A DNA stretch of 64,000 nucleotides from CAIWTU01 sp963815135 (GCA_963815135.1 CAWFFO010000003.1:1-64000); one strand, 5' to 3'. Positions 17,977 to 27,294 are shown, numbered from the stretch's first letter. Notes: generated from the sequence alone by a model not told the origin. Made by a program: numbers and translations.

Positions 17977-19269
17977 TTAAATGCTGAAAGGAACCCGAAC
18001 GGTCAGTTGTATATCAGGCGCGTCATTGGTAATTCCCGCCTCAAGAGAAAAATTAATGGTTGCCCTGTCACTCAGCCGGTAGGAAGCCCCGAACACCAGG
18101 CTTCCCAGAGTGGTGGTCTGAGTTGCCACAGGAGCTATTACCACGGAACTATTGTGAATCTTCGGTCGGGAAAATTATGTAATGTTCATAGCCGATACTG
18201 AGCGAGGTTTTTTCGTTAAAGAGAAGCCCATACCAAAATTGAAACCAAACGTCCCGCCCGGCTCGATGTTGGTAGATACTCCGTTTACGGGATAGTCATC
18301 CTGGAAATTATACAGGTAGTTGGCCGAACCGAAGAAAACCACAGGATCGGACGGGAATATAAGAGACACGCTCGGCTGTATCCCCCAAAATCCCGTGCCG
18401 GTCGGCAGATCTTTCTGAATCCCGGTATTCGGATCGGTCGTTACATTAAATGGATCTTTTCCCGTAGGCGTCTTGGCAAGGAGCCCTCCGATCAAAATCG
18501 GGCCAACCGTTCGACCCCGAGTTGAACTGGTAGCGAAGGCCGAACTGAATGTCACCCAGATTGTTCCCCCTGGCGTTGAAAACCTGCTGAGTGCCTTCCG
18601 GAACATTGAGCGGGGTAAATACAGTGGAATCATCTCGAAATACATAAGGCACATAAAGATTCATTTCAAGTCGATCGGTCAGGCCATAGCGGGCAGAAAT
18701 TGCCGGGATGTAAGTGTTGCGTTCCACTCTCTGGGTATTAACCAGACCAACAGTCAGAGCGGGAATTATGGTGAATCCGCTCAGGATAACCTGGTTGGAC
18801 GAGGAAAAGGCATACTGGAAAGAAGGCTCCAGCACAAGGGTTTTTTTCGGCGTAAGAACACCTTGCTGGCGAAAAATTGCATCAATTTCCTTGTACTGCT
18901 TCGTAACAGCCGGATTCTCCGGAGCACGCCCGACAGGTTTCTCGGGAAGTTGTTCGGACTGCGTGGCTGCCTGTTTCCCGTCTTCCTTATTTTCTTTGTT
19001 TTTACGTTCGACCCGGGCAGCATCCTTCTGATAACGACCGTTTTCACCCTTACCACGGATTTCAAGGGCTTTGTCGCCACTCCGACCATGGCGCGCAATT
19101 CTTCGATCTGGGACTTCTGTTCTTTCAGTTGCCTGCCCTGTTGCTCGACGATTTGTCTCAGTTGCCTGACTTCATCCGTTTGTAACTGACCCGGCGAAGT
19201 GCCGGCATAACTGGGGAGAGCGATACTGACAGCGAAGAGTAATGTAGCCATTTGCAGACGTGTTCTCAT
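17977..19269 (-). CDS. FapF-like outer-membrane beta-barrel porin (frameshifted)
   Basis: Conceptual product of about 430 residues, the length of FapF. Signal peptide (1-23, SYAG), then a coiled-coil (QLQTDEVRQLRQIVEQQ, QLKEQKSQIEELRAMV), a charged linker, the plug-like segment YKEIDAIFRQQGVLTPK, and a barrel starting LVLEPSFQYAFSSSNQVILSG with later strands MNLYVPYVFRDDST, IQFGLRYQF and a terminal strand ending VRVPFSI. This order matches the FapF amyloid export pore. Reading it needs shifts near 19085, 18515, 18215 and 18165. Either sequencing errors or a decayed gene. It is 55 bases downstream of the activator gene on the same strand. Confidence 0.75.
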
Positions 19270-19323
19270 CTTTTCCCCCTTTTCTTGCATTGGACGCCAA
19301 TTGGCGGCTTTAATTCATTTCTA

Positions 19324-20662
19324 TTAAATTATTATATTGAATTTATTGATAAGTCTGTACAGAGTTACGCGGGAAACCCCGAGATCTCTGGCAGTTTTTG
19401 ATATATTGTGATTGTTGATATGCAGGTAACGCTGGATAACCTCAAGTTCCGCCTTGTCCCTTGCGTCATCCAGCGATATCACGTTCCTCGGCGCGGCCCG
19501 CTTCTCCAGTCCGAGATCTGTCGGCGTAATCAGGCGGTTCTCACACATCACCATTGCACTCCTGATAAGGTTCATCATCTCCCGCACGTTTCCCGGCCAC
19601 TCGTAAACAGACATGACGCGCAGGGCCTGTTTGCTGAAACCCTTGACCGTGTGGTTCCTTTCTCCCGAATATTCCTCGAAAAAGGTCCTCGCCAGCAGCT
19701 CTATATCACCGTTCCGTTCACGCAGTGGAGGGATTTTCAATTTAAGGACATTGAGCCGGTAAAAGAGGTCCTCTCGGAAACGGCCCTCTTCCACGGCTTT
19801 TTCCAAATCCACATGGGTGGCTGCAATAACACGCACATCAACCTTCGTAGTTTGATTCGAACCGAGCCGCTCGATGGTCTTTTCCTGCAGGAAACGCAGC
19901 AGGTTTACCTGCAGATCCAGTGACAGGTCTCCAATTTCATCAAGAAAAACCGTCCCGCCCGCGGCCGACTCGATTCGTCCGGATTTCCTGTTGTATTGCA
20001 CCGGTAAATGCTCCTTTCTCATGACCGAACAATTCGGATTGTATGAGGTGGCTCGGCAGCGCCGCGCAATTTACCGCCACAAAGGGCTCCCGGCAGCGCG
20101 CCGAGTACTGATGTATCGCCCGCGCAGCAAGTTCTTTGCCGGTACCGCTTTCGCCCCTGATAAGGACAGATGAATCGGTATTCTGGATTTTGCGCAGATT
20201 GGCATAAAGTTCCTGCATCACCGGACTTATACCGATCATCTGAAACTCTCCGATATGAGGATTCCGTATGGCCAGACTGCTTTTGAGGCGGGCCTTGCCG
20301 AATGCCCGTCCGAGGGTCACCAGGAGACGTGGCATATCCAGGGGCAAGGTATGATAGTCATAAAAATTTTCGAGGATAAACTTGCATAGGTCCTCTGATT
20401 GCAGGCAGCCGGGCGGCAAGATTGCGATCCATTCCATATGGCTGTCCAGCAGCAGAACTTCTTCAAATTTTTCCAGGGTTGTCTTACCGAATTTTTCGAC
20501 ATAAAACAGCCCGACATAACAGTTGGGTTTTTCATTGAGACATGACTTTGCCGACTCTATATCCGTCGCCGTCAAGAGATCCCACCCCTCTTTGCCGAGT
20601 TCTTTCACAGGGGGATTGGACTTGTTATCAATGCAGATACAAAGTATTTTTCGTCTCGACAT
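19324..20662 (-). CDS. Sigma-54-dependent transcriptional activator (one frameshift)
   Basis: Conceptual product of about 445 residues. The N-terminal 130 residues look receiver-like in size but do not show a clear phosphorylation Asp; VpsR-type N-termini are similar. The AAA+ core has Walker A GESGTGKE (170-177), GAFTGA (217-222) for sigma-54 contact, GGTVFLDEIGDL, and the R-finger region. The C-terminus is a Fis-type helix-turn-helix (NISKTARDLGVSRVTLYRLINK). A single frameshift at about 20005 separates GAFTGAIQ from RKSGRIESAAGG. The start was set at MSRRK with GTGGAG upstream. Likely activates the amyloid operon. Confidence 0.85.
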
Positions 20663-21562
20663 CTTCATTCTCCACAACGAAAGGTACCAGGAGATCATGG
20701 CGCCTCAGGCCTGTCAGGAAACAAGGAAGACTGTGAAAACCGTGGGCAGCTCTGTATCGGTAAAAGCGAAGCATCAGGAGTTAAAAATGTTCTAAGTATC
20801 CCCTGTAAAGCATCAAGGACGTCCGGTTTGAGGAGTTTTTATCGTGGAGGTAAATACGCGCTTTTGTTCAAACACTATATTATTGACAATTAATTCTATA
20901 AAAAAATTAAATATTGTCAATACTTGCTTCCTCCAAGGTCAATTAAAAAAGACTGCGCACCATGTAGATAAAAAACAATTACAGTTTAATTAATTATACT
21001 AATATAATGTGTGTACCACAAATGCCCTGAACTAACCCCAAAGCCATATATAGCAACATTTTGGAAAAAATATTTTCTGTAATAAATTTTAATTTCAAGC
21101 AAATCTTCCGCTCGTTTTTTTAAAACGAGCCGGGTAAATATAATTTTCCATGTCCGGACTCGGATAAAATATCCATCCCTTTACTACAATTTCTAATCAA
21201 TTAAATGCTTTGAGTTTACAGGTTGAATCAATCGGCCTTTACCTTTTTGTAAAAAGATTTAGCAAAAGCGATACCATTAACATTTTCTTGTTATATCCAC
21301 AGGTTGCAAAACCTGGAAGCTAACATTAAAAAAAACCTTAACGTACTGTTTACACTCCCATTTACACTTTTTACATATTATAATTATTCATATCTTAATA
21401 AACTGGCCGGTAAATGACACAATTTGCTGTCACAAATATCATTGGCAAGAAAACGGGACTTGAAGTTCATGTATTTTTCAGTAAAGTTGTACATGTATCT
21501 TCGACTACATCTGATTGGACGGTAAAGAAGCTTTCTTGCAAATTTTGGGCAGAGGGATACGA
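20663..21562. other. Long AT-rich intergenic region
   Basis: About 900 bases, divergent between the activator and the first AMIN gene, clearly more AT-rich than its surroundings. No gene is supported. A small inverted repeat (CTCGTTTT/AAAACGAG) lies near 21111-21130. It probably holds both promoters and perhaps regulator sites, which I could not resolve. Confidence 0.5.
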
Positions 21563-22126
21563 ATGGATTCCAAATTTTTCGCCGCAGATCGAAAGCTGAC
21601 GACAGGAACCGGGACACTCTCCGTTACGGCAATGGTCATAAAATGGCTGATGGCAGCCTGCCTGCTTTGTCAGACAAGCTGTGCTCAAGTCGATAATTTC
21701 AGCAAAGAACCCGGAGCTGATAATACCCCGGCAATCTTGCAGGACATTAAAATTCTCAAGAATAACACCCAAATTATTATTCTTGCAAACAAACCCCTGA
21801 AATACAGGCTTTACAATATTGCCGAGCCGCCCCGGGCAGTTGTCGATCTTTATTCCGATGTCCTCAGTCCGTTTAAAACCCCAGTGAAAACCAGCACATC
21901 TCTGGTCAGCCAGATTGATATCATCAAGCAGAAATCAGACGGTCGTACATTTACCCGGATTATATTCAAGCTGAAGCGGAGCGTTGATTTCTCCGCACAA
22001 ACTGGTACTTCCAGCGCAAAAGAAATAATATTGACTGTTGCGGAGCCCGGTAAAAGAATGAAGACAGATGTCGAAAGGGAAAGAAACGGATCGGTCCCGA
22101 ACGATCGAACATTTACAAACCGATAA
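21563..22126 (+). CDS. AMIN-domain protein, first half of a possible two-AMIN protein
   Basis: A 187-residue protein with a hydrophobic N-terminal segment (about residues 22-42, VTAMVIKWLMAACLLCQTSC), probably a signal or lipoprotein-like sequence. Residues about 58-165 form an AMIN domain: ILQDIKILKNNTQIIILANK, YRLYNIAEPPRAVVDLY and a final SSAKEIILTV strand. AMIN domains occur in PilQ secretins and amidases and bind peptidoglycan or localise proteins in the periplasm. It stops 5 bases before a second AMIN gene in another frame. The two may be one protein split by a frameshift. Confidence 0.65.
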   Translation: MDSKFFAADRKLTTGTGTLSVTAMVIKWLMAACLLCQTSCAQVDNFSKEPGADNTPAILQDIKILKNNTQIIILANKPLKYRLYNIAEPPRAVVDLYSDVLSPFKTPVKTSTSLVSQIDIIKQKSDGRTFTRIIFKLKRSVDFSAQTGTSSAKEIILTVAEPGKRMKTDVERERNGSVPNDRTFTNR

Positions 22127-22131
22127 GAAAA

Positions 22132-22641
22132 ATGGATATACCGTCCGCGGCTAAACGGCATGGACCAGATAACGGCACTCCAGCCGCAAAAACTGAGCCT
22201 TCGCCTGTGGCCGCAGCAACAGCTGCTGCCCCAGGTTCCTCTCTGACTGAAACTGGAACTCCCAAACTTTCCAATTTTCCGAAGGCAGACAAAACTTACC
22301 GGAACATGGCCGAAGAACCCGGGAAAGACACATCAGGTAATACGATATATGGAATTAATTTCATTCAAAATGGAATTGCAATAGCTCTGAACGGATTTAA
22401 TGATGACAACCTCAAGTTTTTCAAGCTGACCGGGCCACAGCGTTTGGTTGTAGAAGTATTCGGTGTCAAAAACTCTCTGGAGAGAAATCTCATTCCGGTA
22501 AATCGGTTTGGCATTAAAAGAGTCCGTATCGGAACATATCCGTACAAGGTCCGCCTTGTATTCGATGCTTCAAATAATGTTTTCCCCGCCTGCAGGATCA
22601 TGACAGACAACCATGGCATTCAGGTTCTTTTCAATAAATAA
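22132..22641 (+). CDS. AMIN-domain protein, second half of a possible two-AMIN protein
   Basis: A 169-residue frame. A Pro/Ala/Thr-rich N-terminal linker (1-60) is followed by an AMIN-like domain (IYGINFIQNGIAIALNGF, FFKLTGPQRLVVEVFGV, GIKRVRIGTYPYKVRLVFDA). It has no signal peptide of its own, and its ATG lacks a good ribosome site, which argues that it continues the upstream AMIN protein after a frameshift near 22100. Secretin N-termini often carry two AMIN domains, but no secretin domain follows here. Confidence 0.6.
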   Translation: MDIPSAAKRHGPDNGTPAAKTEPSPVAAATAAAPGSSLTETGTPKLSNFPKADKTYRNMAEEPGKDTSGNTIYGINFIQNGIAIALNGFNDDNLKFFKLTGPQRLVVEVFGVKNSLERNLIPVNRFGIKRVRIGTYPYKVRLVFDASNNVFPACRIMTDNHGIQVLFNK

Positions 22642-22659
22642 AGATTAAGAAACAAATGG

Positions 22660-22800
22660 TCCGTATGTCTTTTTTGGCGAATCACCTTGTCTTCAATCAT
22701 TACATTGTTGAGGAAAAGGTGAATTTTGGCGGACGGATATGCTGCTAGCAGTGTGTCCATTATCTGAAAATACTCCGGGAAACTTTTGTTTTGCCGAGGC
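22660..22800 (-). pseudogene. Possible remnant of an IS630-type transposase
   Basis: The minus strand encodes FPEYFQIMDTLLAAYPSAKIHLFLNN, which resembles the second-Asp block of IS630-family DDE transposases (hydrophobic strand, then D-N). Here the Asp is Asn and no other part of the gene is seen. Weak call. Confidence 0.3.
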
Positions 22801-22942
22801 ATAATTTTTGATGTAGTATGCCTTGAGCCTGATTTAGCCGAACGATAATTGATGTTCCTGTGAAAATTGTCTATGCTGTGTGACACAAGATTTTGGCACT
22901 TCACACGAAAATAAATGAATTGAAGAAAGAAGGAGCCCTTAT

Positions 22943-23374
22943 ATGGCCAGTCTGAACAAGGTTATGCTTATAGGAAACCTGGGAAAGGACCCTGAGGTCC
23001 GGTACACAACTTCAGGAACAGCGGTTGCGAGTTTTTCCATAGCCACCACCGAAAGATTCAAGAACAAAAACGGTGAATGGGAAGAGAAAACCGAGTGGCA
23101 CAACATCACACTCTGGAGCAGACTCGCGGAAATTGCCGGTGAATATCTTGCAAAGGGACGCACTGTGTATATCGAAGGACGCCTGCAGACCAGGAAATGG
23201 CAGGACAGGGACGGCCGCGACCGCTATACTACGGAAATAGTAGGTGAAAAGATGCAGATGCTCGGCGGCAAGGGAGAAGGAGGCGGCCGCACCAGAACTC
23301 CTGAAGAACCTTCATATGAACAGCCCTCATATGAAGAACCCGCGTTCAATCCGGACGACGATATCCCGTTTTAG
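22943..23374 (+). CDS. ssb: Single-stranded DNA-binding protein
   Basis: A 143-residue SSB. The OB fold (1-105) begins ASLNKVMLIGNLGKDPEVRYT and contains EWHNITLWSRLAEIAGEYLAKG and VYIEGRLQTRKW. A Gly/Glu/Tyr-rich tail with repeated SYEQP units leads to the acidic C-terminal tip DDDIPF, which recruits repair and replication partners. Length is somewhat short but typical of this group. A terminator hairpin follows. Confidence 0.96.
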   Translation: MASLNKVMLIGNLGKDPEVRYTTSGTAVASFSIATTERFKNKNGEWEEKTEWHNITLWSRLAEIAGEYLAKGRTVYIEGRLQTRKWQDRDGRDRYTTEIVGEKMQMLGGKGEGGGRTRTPEEPSYEQPSYEEPAFNPDDDIPF

Positions 23375-23803
23375 GGCAGGTAAAAATCAATTTTGCAAAG
23401 ATAAGCCGTAATCCTCTGCGATTACGGCTGTATTGCCCCCTATCCCCAATGTCACATGACATATATTCATTTTGCACTACTTCCGAAAAATTTCTCTGCA
23501 TATATAAAAGAACCCAATCGAATGAAAAAAATCCGGACGACACTCCATTTTTCCGAACAGACGATGTTTCGATAAAAAATTAAATTGCCTTTTCCACCAG
23601 AACTAAAAAAATAGCTCAAGATTTCGTGTTAATTGCCGATCATCAGATATAATAAGCAAGCAATAAGAAAGTCGCCGGCAGTTACAGAAGTTCCACAATA
23701 ACGGGCAGGTGAAATTAATTTCAAGTTATGCACGATTCGGCAAGCTATATGCTGTTTTTGCTCTCCGGATACGTTTGCAACGGAATCGGGAGGATACGGG
23801 CAA
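23375..23803. other. Intergenic region after ssb
   Basis: About 430 bases. It starts with the ssb terminator and is otherwise AT-rich. It presumably carries the promoter of the S24-like repressor; no gene is supported. Confidence 0.55.
23404..23429 (+). terminator. Terminator of ssb
   Basis: A perfect 10-bp stem (AGCCGTAATC/GATTACGGCT) with a 6-base loop lies 30 bases after the ssb stop. The T-run is weak. Confidence 0.6.
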
Positions 23804-24412
23804 TTGCACCCCAGCGGTATCAACACCAGGATCAAGCATGTCAGAAAGACTTTGAAGTTGTCCCAGAAAGAATTTGCCTCTGCGGCAGGCATCTCCCAGG
23901 GGTATTTATGTTCCCTCGAAAGACAGGAAAAGACACCATCCGAAGCCGTCATCAAGGCCATTTGCCATGTGCATGGAGTGAACGAAACCTGGCTTACTAC
24001 AGGCGAAGGCGAGCCCTTCAAGCTGACTGGCCTGAAGGCCGGGATTCCGGTATTTAACGAGTTGCCCGGAAATTTTCCGGAATACTCCGATAGCCGGGAT
24101 ATTGCCGGATGGATGTCTGTACCGGGCCTGGCCGATGATGCTTTCGCGCTCTACCAGACCGGCGACTTCATGGCTCCGACTCTGAAAAACGGCGATCTGG
24201 TTATCTGTGAGCCGATCCGGGATATGAATCACGACGAAATCGTACTGATCAAGAATCTTTGGGGCACTTGGATTTTTCGCAGGTTCCGGCGCAACGGAGA
24301 AATGGAGATGTTCACCCCGGATAATGCGATTTACCGGCCTTTTGCATATAATCCGGGTGAACAGCACATAGTGGCGAAAGTGGTTAAAATACTGAGGGAA
24401 GTGCACTTCTGA
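23804..24412 (+). CDS. HTH repressor with degenerate S24 (LexA/cI-like) domain
   Basis: A 202-residue regulator. Residues 6-65 form an XRE helix-turn-helix (RKTLKLSQKEFASAAGISQGYLCSLERQ), and about 85-200 an S24-type domain. In LexA/cI the nucleophile is the Ser of GDSMxP; here the same place reads GDFMAPTLKNGD, so the Ser is replaced by Phe, and the expected catalytic Lys is not evident. Self-cleavage is therefore unlikely, and the domain may serve only for dimerisation or ligand sensing. The start is a TTG preceded by GGGAGG. No phage genes are nearby. Confidence 0.8.
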   Translation: MHPSGINTRIKHVRKTLKLSQKEFASAAGISQGYLCSLERQEKTPSEAVIKAICHVHGVNETWLTTGEGEPFKLTGLKAGIPVFNELPGNFPEYSDSRDIAGWMSVPGLADDAFALYQTGDFMAPTLKNGDLVICEPIRDMNHDEIVLIKNLWGTWIFRRFRRNGEMEMFTPDNAIYRPFAYNPGEQHIVAKVVKILREVHF

Positions 24413-24647
24413 AAAAAAATTTCTTCCCCCCTTCCCAACCGGCAGGAAATATAGTATAAATAAAAACCAGATTCTGACAAAGCGGGAACATCAATTTTCA
24501 TCCTGCTCTGGAGGAACAAACAAGCCGTAATCTGCAAGCAAGGGCAAGGCCTGAGCACAGGATAGCGAGAGACATCAAAGGTAATCAATGCCTTCTTCCG
24601 CCCTGCGCGCAAGAAGGCATTTTTATTTTTCGGGGAGGAACACGCCC
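24413..24647 (+). promoter_or_regulatory. Leader region of the TM1266-hydG operon
   Basis: About 235 bases. A TATAGTATAAAT stretch near 24452 may be a -10 region. The following 120 bases could fold (CCTG/CAGG near 24550) and end in a strong terminator at 24587-24625, directly before the ribosome site. That layout suggests attenuation or a riboswitch. It does not match the riboswitch classes I could recall. It may instead be an sRNA or the distant terminator of the repressor gene. Confidence 0.45.
24587..24625 (+). terminator. Terminator immediately upstream of the TM1266 gene
   Basis: An 11-bp stem (AATGCCTTCTT/AAGAAGGCATT) is followed by TTTTATTTTT. It ends about 25 bases before the start codon, so it would block the operon unless relieved. 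Confidence 0.8.
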
Positions 24648-24923
24648 ATGGGCAAACGCATCGGTGTCATAGGCATCGTTATTGACGATCCTAAACAGGT
24701 AATGGACAAGGTAAACGCTATTATCAGCAGCTTCGGTCATATGGTCATCGGCCGCATGGGTGTCCCCAGACATGAAGCCAATGTCGGGGTAATCGCCCTG
24801 ATCATAGAAGGGACCACCGACGAGGTGGGCGCCATGACCGGCAGGCTGGGAAACATCCCCGGTATAACCGTAAAATCGGCCCTGACCGGGAAAACCCTGG
24901 AGGAGGAAAAGAGTCATGATTGA
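24648..24923 (+). CDS. TM1266-family putative hydrogenase-system regulator
   Basis: A 91-residue ACT-like protein (KRIGVIGIVIDDPKQVMDKV, HMVIGRMGVPRHEANVGVIALIIEGTTDEVGAMTGRLGNIPGITVKS). Members are small NikR/ACT-fold proteins that are typically encoded next to [FeFe]-hydrogenase maturation genes and are named putative iron-only hydrogenase system regulators. GGGGAGG precedes the ATG. Its end overlaps hydG by 8 bases, so the pair is co-translated. No separate DNA-binding domain is visible, so any regulatory mechanism is unknown. Confidence 0.88.
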   Translation: MGKRIGVIGIVIDDPKQVMDKVNAIISSFGHMVIGRMGVPRHEANVGVIALIIEGTTDEVGAMTGRLGNIPGITVKSALTGKTLEEEKSHD

Positions 24924-26352
24924 CGAAAAACAACGGTCTTCCGATTCATTTATCGACGATGCACTGATTGCCGGACTTCTCAGCGATGCCGCCTCCAAAG
25001 CACAGGACGTGACCTTTGTCAGGAAGATTATAGCCAAAGCGGCTGAACACGGAGGTCTGTCAGCCGCGGAAGTTGCGATTCTTCTTGAAGTCCGTGATCC
25101 GGCACTACTGAAGGAAATGTATGCAACAGCGGCAAAAGTGAAAGAGGATATCTACGGCAAACGTATCGTGCTCTTCGCCCCGCTCTATACTTCCAGCTAC
25201 TGTATAAACAACTGTACCTACTGCGGATACAAGTCAAGTAACAGGGAACAGCTGCGTCGCCGACTCACGCCGGCTGAAGTGAAAAGAGAAGTGGAAATCA
25301 TGGAATCCCTCGGCCACAAGCGCCTGGCCCTGGAGGCTGGTGAGGATCCGGTCAACTGTCCCATCGACTACATTACTGATGTTATAGGAGAGATTTACAG
25401 CATTAAAGACGGCAACGGTGCCATCCGCCGGGTCAATGTCAATATAGCCGCCACCACTGTCAAAGATTACGGCAAGCTGAAAGAAGCCGATATCGGAACC
25501 TACATCCTGTTCCAGGAGACCTACCACCGGCCGACCTATTCCACCCTTCACCCTTCCGGGCCGAAAAGGGACTACAACTGGCATACCACCGCCATGGACC
25601 GGGCGATGCAGGCAGGAATCGACGATGTCGGCATCGGCGTTCTCTACGGCCTCTATGATTTCAGATATGATACTGTGGCCATGTTCCTGCACGCGGAGCA
25701 CCTCGACCGCACCTTCGGTGTCGGCCCGCATACCATCTCCGTGCCCCGCATGCGCCCGGCCGGAGACGTCAACCTGGTCAATTTCCCGCACCTGGTAAGC
25801 GATGATGACTTCAGGAAGGTTATCGCCATCATCCGGCTGGCGGTTCCCTATACAGGCATGATCCTGTCCACCCGCGAAGACCCGGAACTGCGCGACGAAC
25901 TGATAACCTACGGCATTTCGCAGATCAGCGCGGGCTCATGCACCGGAGTCGGCGGTTATAAAAATGTCTACGAAGAACATGTCGGCACCGGCAATACCAA
26001 TAATGGCCAGCAGTTCGAACCCAGCGATCACCGCTCACCCAATGAAATAATCCGCATGCTGTGCGAAAAGGGGTTCATACCCAGCTATTGCACTGCATGT
26101 TACCGCCAGGGACGAACCGGAGACCGGTTCATGGGTCTGGCCAAAAGCGGTGAAATCCAGGACGTTTGCCTGCCCAACGCCCTGCTGACATTCAAGGAAT
26201 ACCTGATCGACTACGCGGACGAACCCACCAGGGTGGCGGGTGAAGCATTGGTGAGAGATGCGCTGGCAAGCATTCCGGGAGAATCGGTGCGCGCCGAAAC
26301 CGCCGGACGACTGAAGGAAATCGAGGAGGGTAAACGGGATTTGTACTTTTGA
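24916..26352 (+). CDS. hydG: [FeFe]-hydrogenase maturase HydG (radical SAM tyrosine lyase)
   Basis: A 478-residue radical SAM enzyme that cleaves tyrosine to give the CO and CN ligands of the H-cluster. The SAM cluster motif CINNCTYCGY (CX3CX2C) is near residue 96-103, and the C-terminal second-cluster motif with CTAC near residues 394-397 and a further Cys in IQDVC is intact, which separates HydG from ThiH. Length fits HydG. HydE, HydF and a hydrogenase are not in the window, so the other parts must be elsewhere if the system works. Coupled to the TM1266-type gene. Confidence 0.93.
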   Translation: MIDEKQRSSDSFIDDALIAGLLSDAASKAQDVTFVRKIIAKAAEHGGLSAAEVAILLEVRDPALLKEMYATAAKVKEDIYGKRIVLFAPLYTSSYCINNCTYCGYKSSNREQLRRRLTPAEVKREVEIMESLGHKRLALEAGEDPVNCPIDYITDVIGEIYSIKDGNGAIRRVNVNIAATTVKDYGKLKEADIGTYILFQETYHRPTYSTLHPSGPKRDYNWHTTAMDRAMQAGIDDVGIGVLYGLYDFRYDTVAMFLHAEHLDRTFGVGPHTISVPRMRPAGDVNLVNFPHLVSDDDFRKVIAIIRLAVPYTGMILSTREDPELRDELITYGISQISAGSCTGVGGYKNVYEEHVGTGNTNNGQQFEPSDHRSPNEIIRMLCEKGFIPSYCTACYRQGRTGDRFMGLAKSGEIQDVCLPNALLTFKEYLIDYADEPTRVAGEALVRDALASIPGESVRAETAGRLKEIEEGKRDLYF

Positions 26353-26378
26353 TCCATTATTTCAATACCGGAAATGGG

Positions 26379-26412
26379 AAGAGGCCCTGTCATTGCGACA
26401 GAGCCTCTTCTG
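26379..26412 (+). terminator. Terminator of the hydG operon
   Basis: Stem GAAGAGGC/GCCTCTTC with an inner CTGTC/GACAG continuation lies 27 bases after the hydG stop and is followed by TGTTC. It may also work for the convergent lipoprotein gene. Confidence 0.6.
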
Positions 26413-26548
26413 TTCAGGGCGCCCCCTTTGGGGTGTTGCCTGGCGGCCGCATGCCCTCTGGCACCGCCGTCTTGTCTGTTTGTAATAATATTGTAACAAG
26501 CAGATTTTTCATGTCAAGCAGGTTTTTTCTCTTCGGAGCTCACCGTAC

Positions 26549-27214
26549 TTATTTCTGCACCCACCTTCCGTTGGGCAGCTGAATGAACCAGCCCGGTTTT
26601 GCTTTTTCCTGCCGTACGGAGGCGAATGTTTTCGCCGAATCTATCAAAGCCTTTTTCATTGTCTCGCTATTTTGCGGCTGTCCGGTTATTTTCAGCGTGG
26701 CTTTTGCCATGGCTGTAATGACCGTTTTACGGTCGTTGTTCACAGAATCAACCAGGGCCTGGTTGTCTCCCAGTTTTGCCTTGTCCAGCACCACGATATT
26801 ACCGCCGCTACCTTCACCTATCGCGCCGCTGGCGAACAGGGTGTGCAGCTGAGGGATCCGCGACCTGATATCAGCATATGCGTTCTGGACCTCCGGCATT
26901 TGCGCCAGTTCTTCGGCTAGTTTTTTTCCCAAATCCTCCTCCGCGTATGCTGCCCGGACAAAAGAAACATGAAATGGCTGATTGTATTCAAGGAGGCTGG
27001 TCGGTTTTTCTCCGGAAGGTTTCGGCTCACCTTCAGGAGCGGCGTTTTCATTCGGTGTGTTCTTGCCCCCTTGCTTGAGAAGCATATCATCCAGTGATTT
27101 GTAGGCCTGTTTTACGTCCTTTTCCGGAAAGTAGACATTTACCGTGATAAATGCACATGCCGCCAGAAGAGCACACAGTACGGATACTGTCAGTTTTGCC
27201 AAATTGTTCCTCAT
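26549..27214 (-). CDS. DUF1318 (YdbL-like) lipoprotein
   Basis: A 221-residue probable lipoprotein. The signal peptide ends in a lipobox (LLAAC, Cys20). The C-terminal half is a DUF1318/YdbL-like domain (LHTLFASGAIGEGSGGNIVVLDK, ending GWFIQLPNGRWVQK). Between them is a Pro/Glu-rich linker. In E. coli ydbL follows ydbH and ynbE; here it follows a large AsmA-type gene by 80 bases, so the same envelope lipid-transport module is likely. The exact role of YdbL is not established. Confidence 0.8.
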   Translation of the reverse strand: MRNNLAKLTVSVLCALLAACAFITVNVYFPEKDVKQAYKSLDDMLLKQGGKNTPNENAAPEGEPKPSGEKPTSLLEYNQPFHVSFVRAAYAEEDLGKKLAEELAQMPEVQNAYADIRSRIPQLHTLFASGAIGEGSGGNIVVLDKAKLGDNQALVDSVNNDRKTVITAMAKATLKITGQPQNSETMKKALIDSAKTFASVRQEKAKPGWFIQLPNGRWVQK

Positions 27215-27294
27215 AATAACCTCCCGCTTTGATTGTGAGTTGTAACACTATACCACATGTAGCGAAACGGAAAAGCAAGTTATCGACCGATGGG

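Noticed and set aside
24500..24590. GEMM or other known riboswitch in the hydG leader
   Set aside because: The conserved GEMM blocks (CAAACC, CAAAGCC, CGGGTTGCCGA) are missing; no other class I know fits.
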